A stretch of 63,051 bases of DNA. Origin: Candidatus Hodarchaeota archaeon. GTDB taxonomy: Archaea > Asgardarchaeota > Heimdallarchaeia > Hodarchaeales > Hodarchaeaceae. Position 1 is the stretch's first letter, and each line of letters opens with the position of its first letter. The translations under genes and the position numbers were made by a program. The notes under the pieces are model-generated. The model did not search any database and was not told the DNA's origin. It was given only the letters and a program-made list of their open reading frames with translations. The stretch lies in contig JAEOTC010000065.1 of the NCBI GenBank assembly GCA_016840035.1, positions 1 through 63,051 on the forward strand, read 5' to 3'. This document shows positions 62,578 to 63,051 of this stretch, piece after piece.

Positions 62578-63051
62578 TTATTCCTCCTCTGGCATGGTTG
62601 TAGTTTCACGGAACACATAATCCCGAGAAACTGCAGCTAATAGGCATATAATGGCAATTACTGAGAACAGAAATCCTATGATATCAATCTGTACATTTGA
62701 TACTCGTAATACATCCATTAAAATAAATGAGATAAAGAACATCCATTCTAAAATGATTCCTAACAAACCTAATAGTATACCAATAGCTTGCCAATTTCGA
62801 GAAAGCTTAATCATCTTGTAATCGGCATATGCCCATTGAAAAATCGCATAGACACTCACTAGGCCTAAAATTATGAAGACAACGCCGTAAATTGATATAA
62901 GAAGCCACATAAGGCCGAATTGACCTTGAATGTCGATAAAACGGATCCAAAAACTGCCTCCGCGCGCTTCAAAAAGATAATAAGTGGCTGTAAATCCTCC
63001 TTGACTTGCAATGGGGGCTTTAAGGTAGCCAACAATCCCAATAAGCGGAGC
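62578..63051 (-). CDS. Membrane protein, C-terminal part (runs off window)
   Basis: The frame is open without any stop from 62578 to the window edge. The visible 157 residues begin APLIGIVGYLKAPIASQG, and the true start lies beyond 63051. An internal ATG at 62910 gives a 110-residue protein, but the residues before it are well formed, so a longer gene is likely. Hydrophobic helices follow at MWLLISIYGVVFIILGLVSVYAIF, IGILLGLLGIILEWMFFISFILM and IIGFLFSVIAIICLLAAV. It ends with an acidic TMPEEE. It is coupled to the zinc-ribbon membrane protein gene (3 nt apart). Function unknown. Confidence 0.65.
   Translation of the reverse strand, partial: APLIGIVGYLKAPIASQGGFTATYYLFEARGGSFWIRFIDIQGQFGLMWLLISIYGVVFIILGLVSVYAIFQWAYADYKMIKLSRNWQAIGILLGLLGIILEWMFFISFILMDVLRVSNVQIDIIGFLFSVIAIICLLAAVSRDYVFRETTTMPEEE

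Noticed and set aside
62325..62603. Histidine-rich plus-strand frame antisense to the Gly/Arg-rich gene start
   Set aside because: It is the reverse reading of the GC-rich Gly/Arg repeats; the minus-strand frame has zinc ribbons and membrane helices and explains the region.

Overview
The window is low-GC (roughly one third G+C), densely coded and reads as archaeal. Supporting this are an archaeal-type aspartyl-tRNA synthetase, a Taw1-type wyosine enzyme, isopentenyl phosphate kinase, a TrmB-family regulator, a GH57 glycosidase, an archaeal-style coiled-coil protein, and TATA-like boxes upstream of several genes. Some proteins (a response regulator ending in a longin/roadblock-like module, a WD40 protein, long coiled coils) would fit the Asgard archaea. 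That placement is inference; no rRNA, ribosomal protein or signature protein here settles it. A bacterial-type NAD-dependent DNA ligase is the clearest sign of older transfer, and a GC-richer TnpB element of more recent transfer. I see no rRNA, tRNA or CRISPR array.

Layout. 1-2.1 kb: the start of aspS (cut by the window edge) and a solitary tnpB element lying between aspS and trxB, flanked by imperfect inverted repeats. 2.1-10.6 kb: trxB, a 755-residue membrane protein, ligA, isopentenyl phosphate kinase, a MobB-like P-loop protein, a small membrane protein, dCMP deaminase and a very basic small protein. 11-24.7 kb: a HAD-fold protein without its nucleophile, malQ, then a plus-strand run (WD40 protein, two membrane proteins, an MFS transporter, an M48 protease with an extra C-terminal domain), followed by a minus-strand pair of an HdrD/GlpC-like Fe-S protein and a nitrilase, and a coiled-coil protein. 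25-33 kb: a nitroreductase-like protein, a small orphan ORF, a soluble histidine kinase, a small winged-helix protein, taw1, two adjacent proteins sharing a small domain, a GH57 enzyme and an M20 peptidase. 33-45 kb: a large exported membrane protein, an orphan DNA methyltransferase, an SDR, a response regulator, a TrmB regulator divergent from an ABC exporter pair, a HAD phosphatase, Dus and a DRG-like GTPase. 45-54 kb: a P2-type Ca2+-like ATPase with palindromes at its promoter, a second M48 protease, and a four-gene minus-strand set (small helical protein, 649-residue coiled coil, MoxR-type AAA+, VWA protein). 54-63 kb: hydrogenase maturation genes hypF, hypC and hypE without a hydrogenase, an amidohydrolase, a 2-hydroxyacid dehydrogenase, and a membrane protein with a Gly/Arg-rich N-terminus and zinc ribbons coupled to another membrane protein that runs off the window.

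The most promising little-described systems are the MoxR/VWA/coiled-coil cluster at 49.5-54.1 kb, the REC plus longin-like response regulator at 37.9 kb, the paired-domain proteins beside the GH57 gene at 29.1-31.6 kb, and the palindromic operator overlapping the TATA box of the P-type ATPase. Functions rest on motifs read by eye; no database search was possible.
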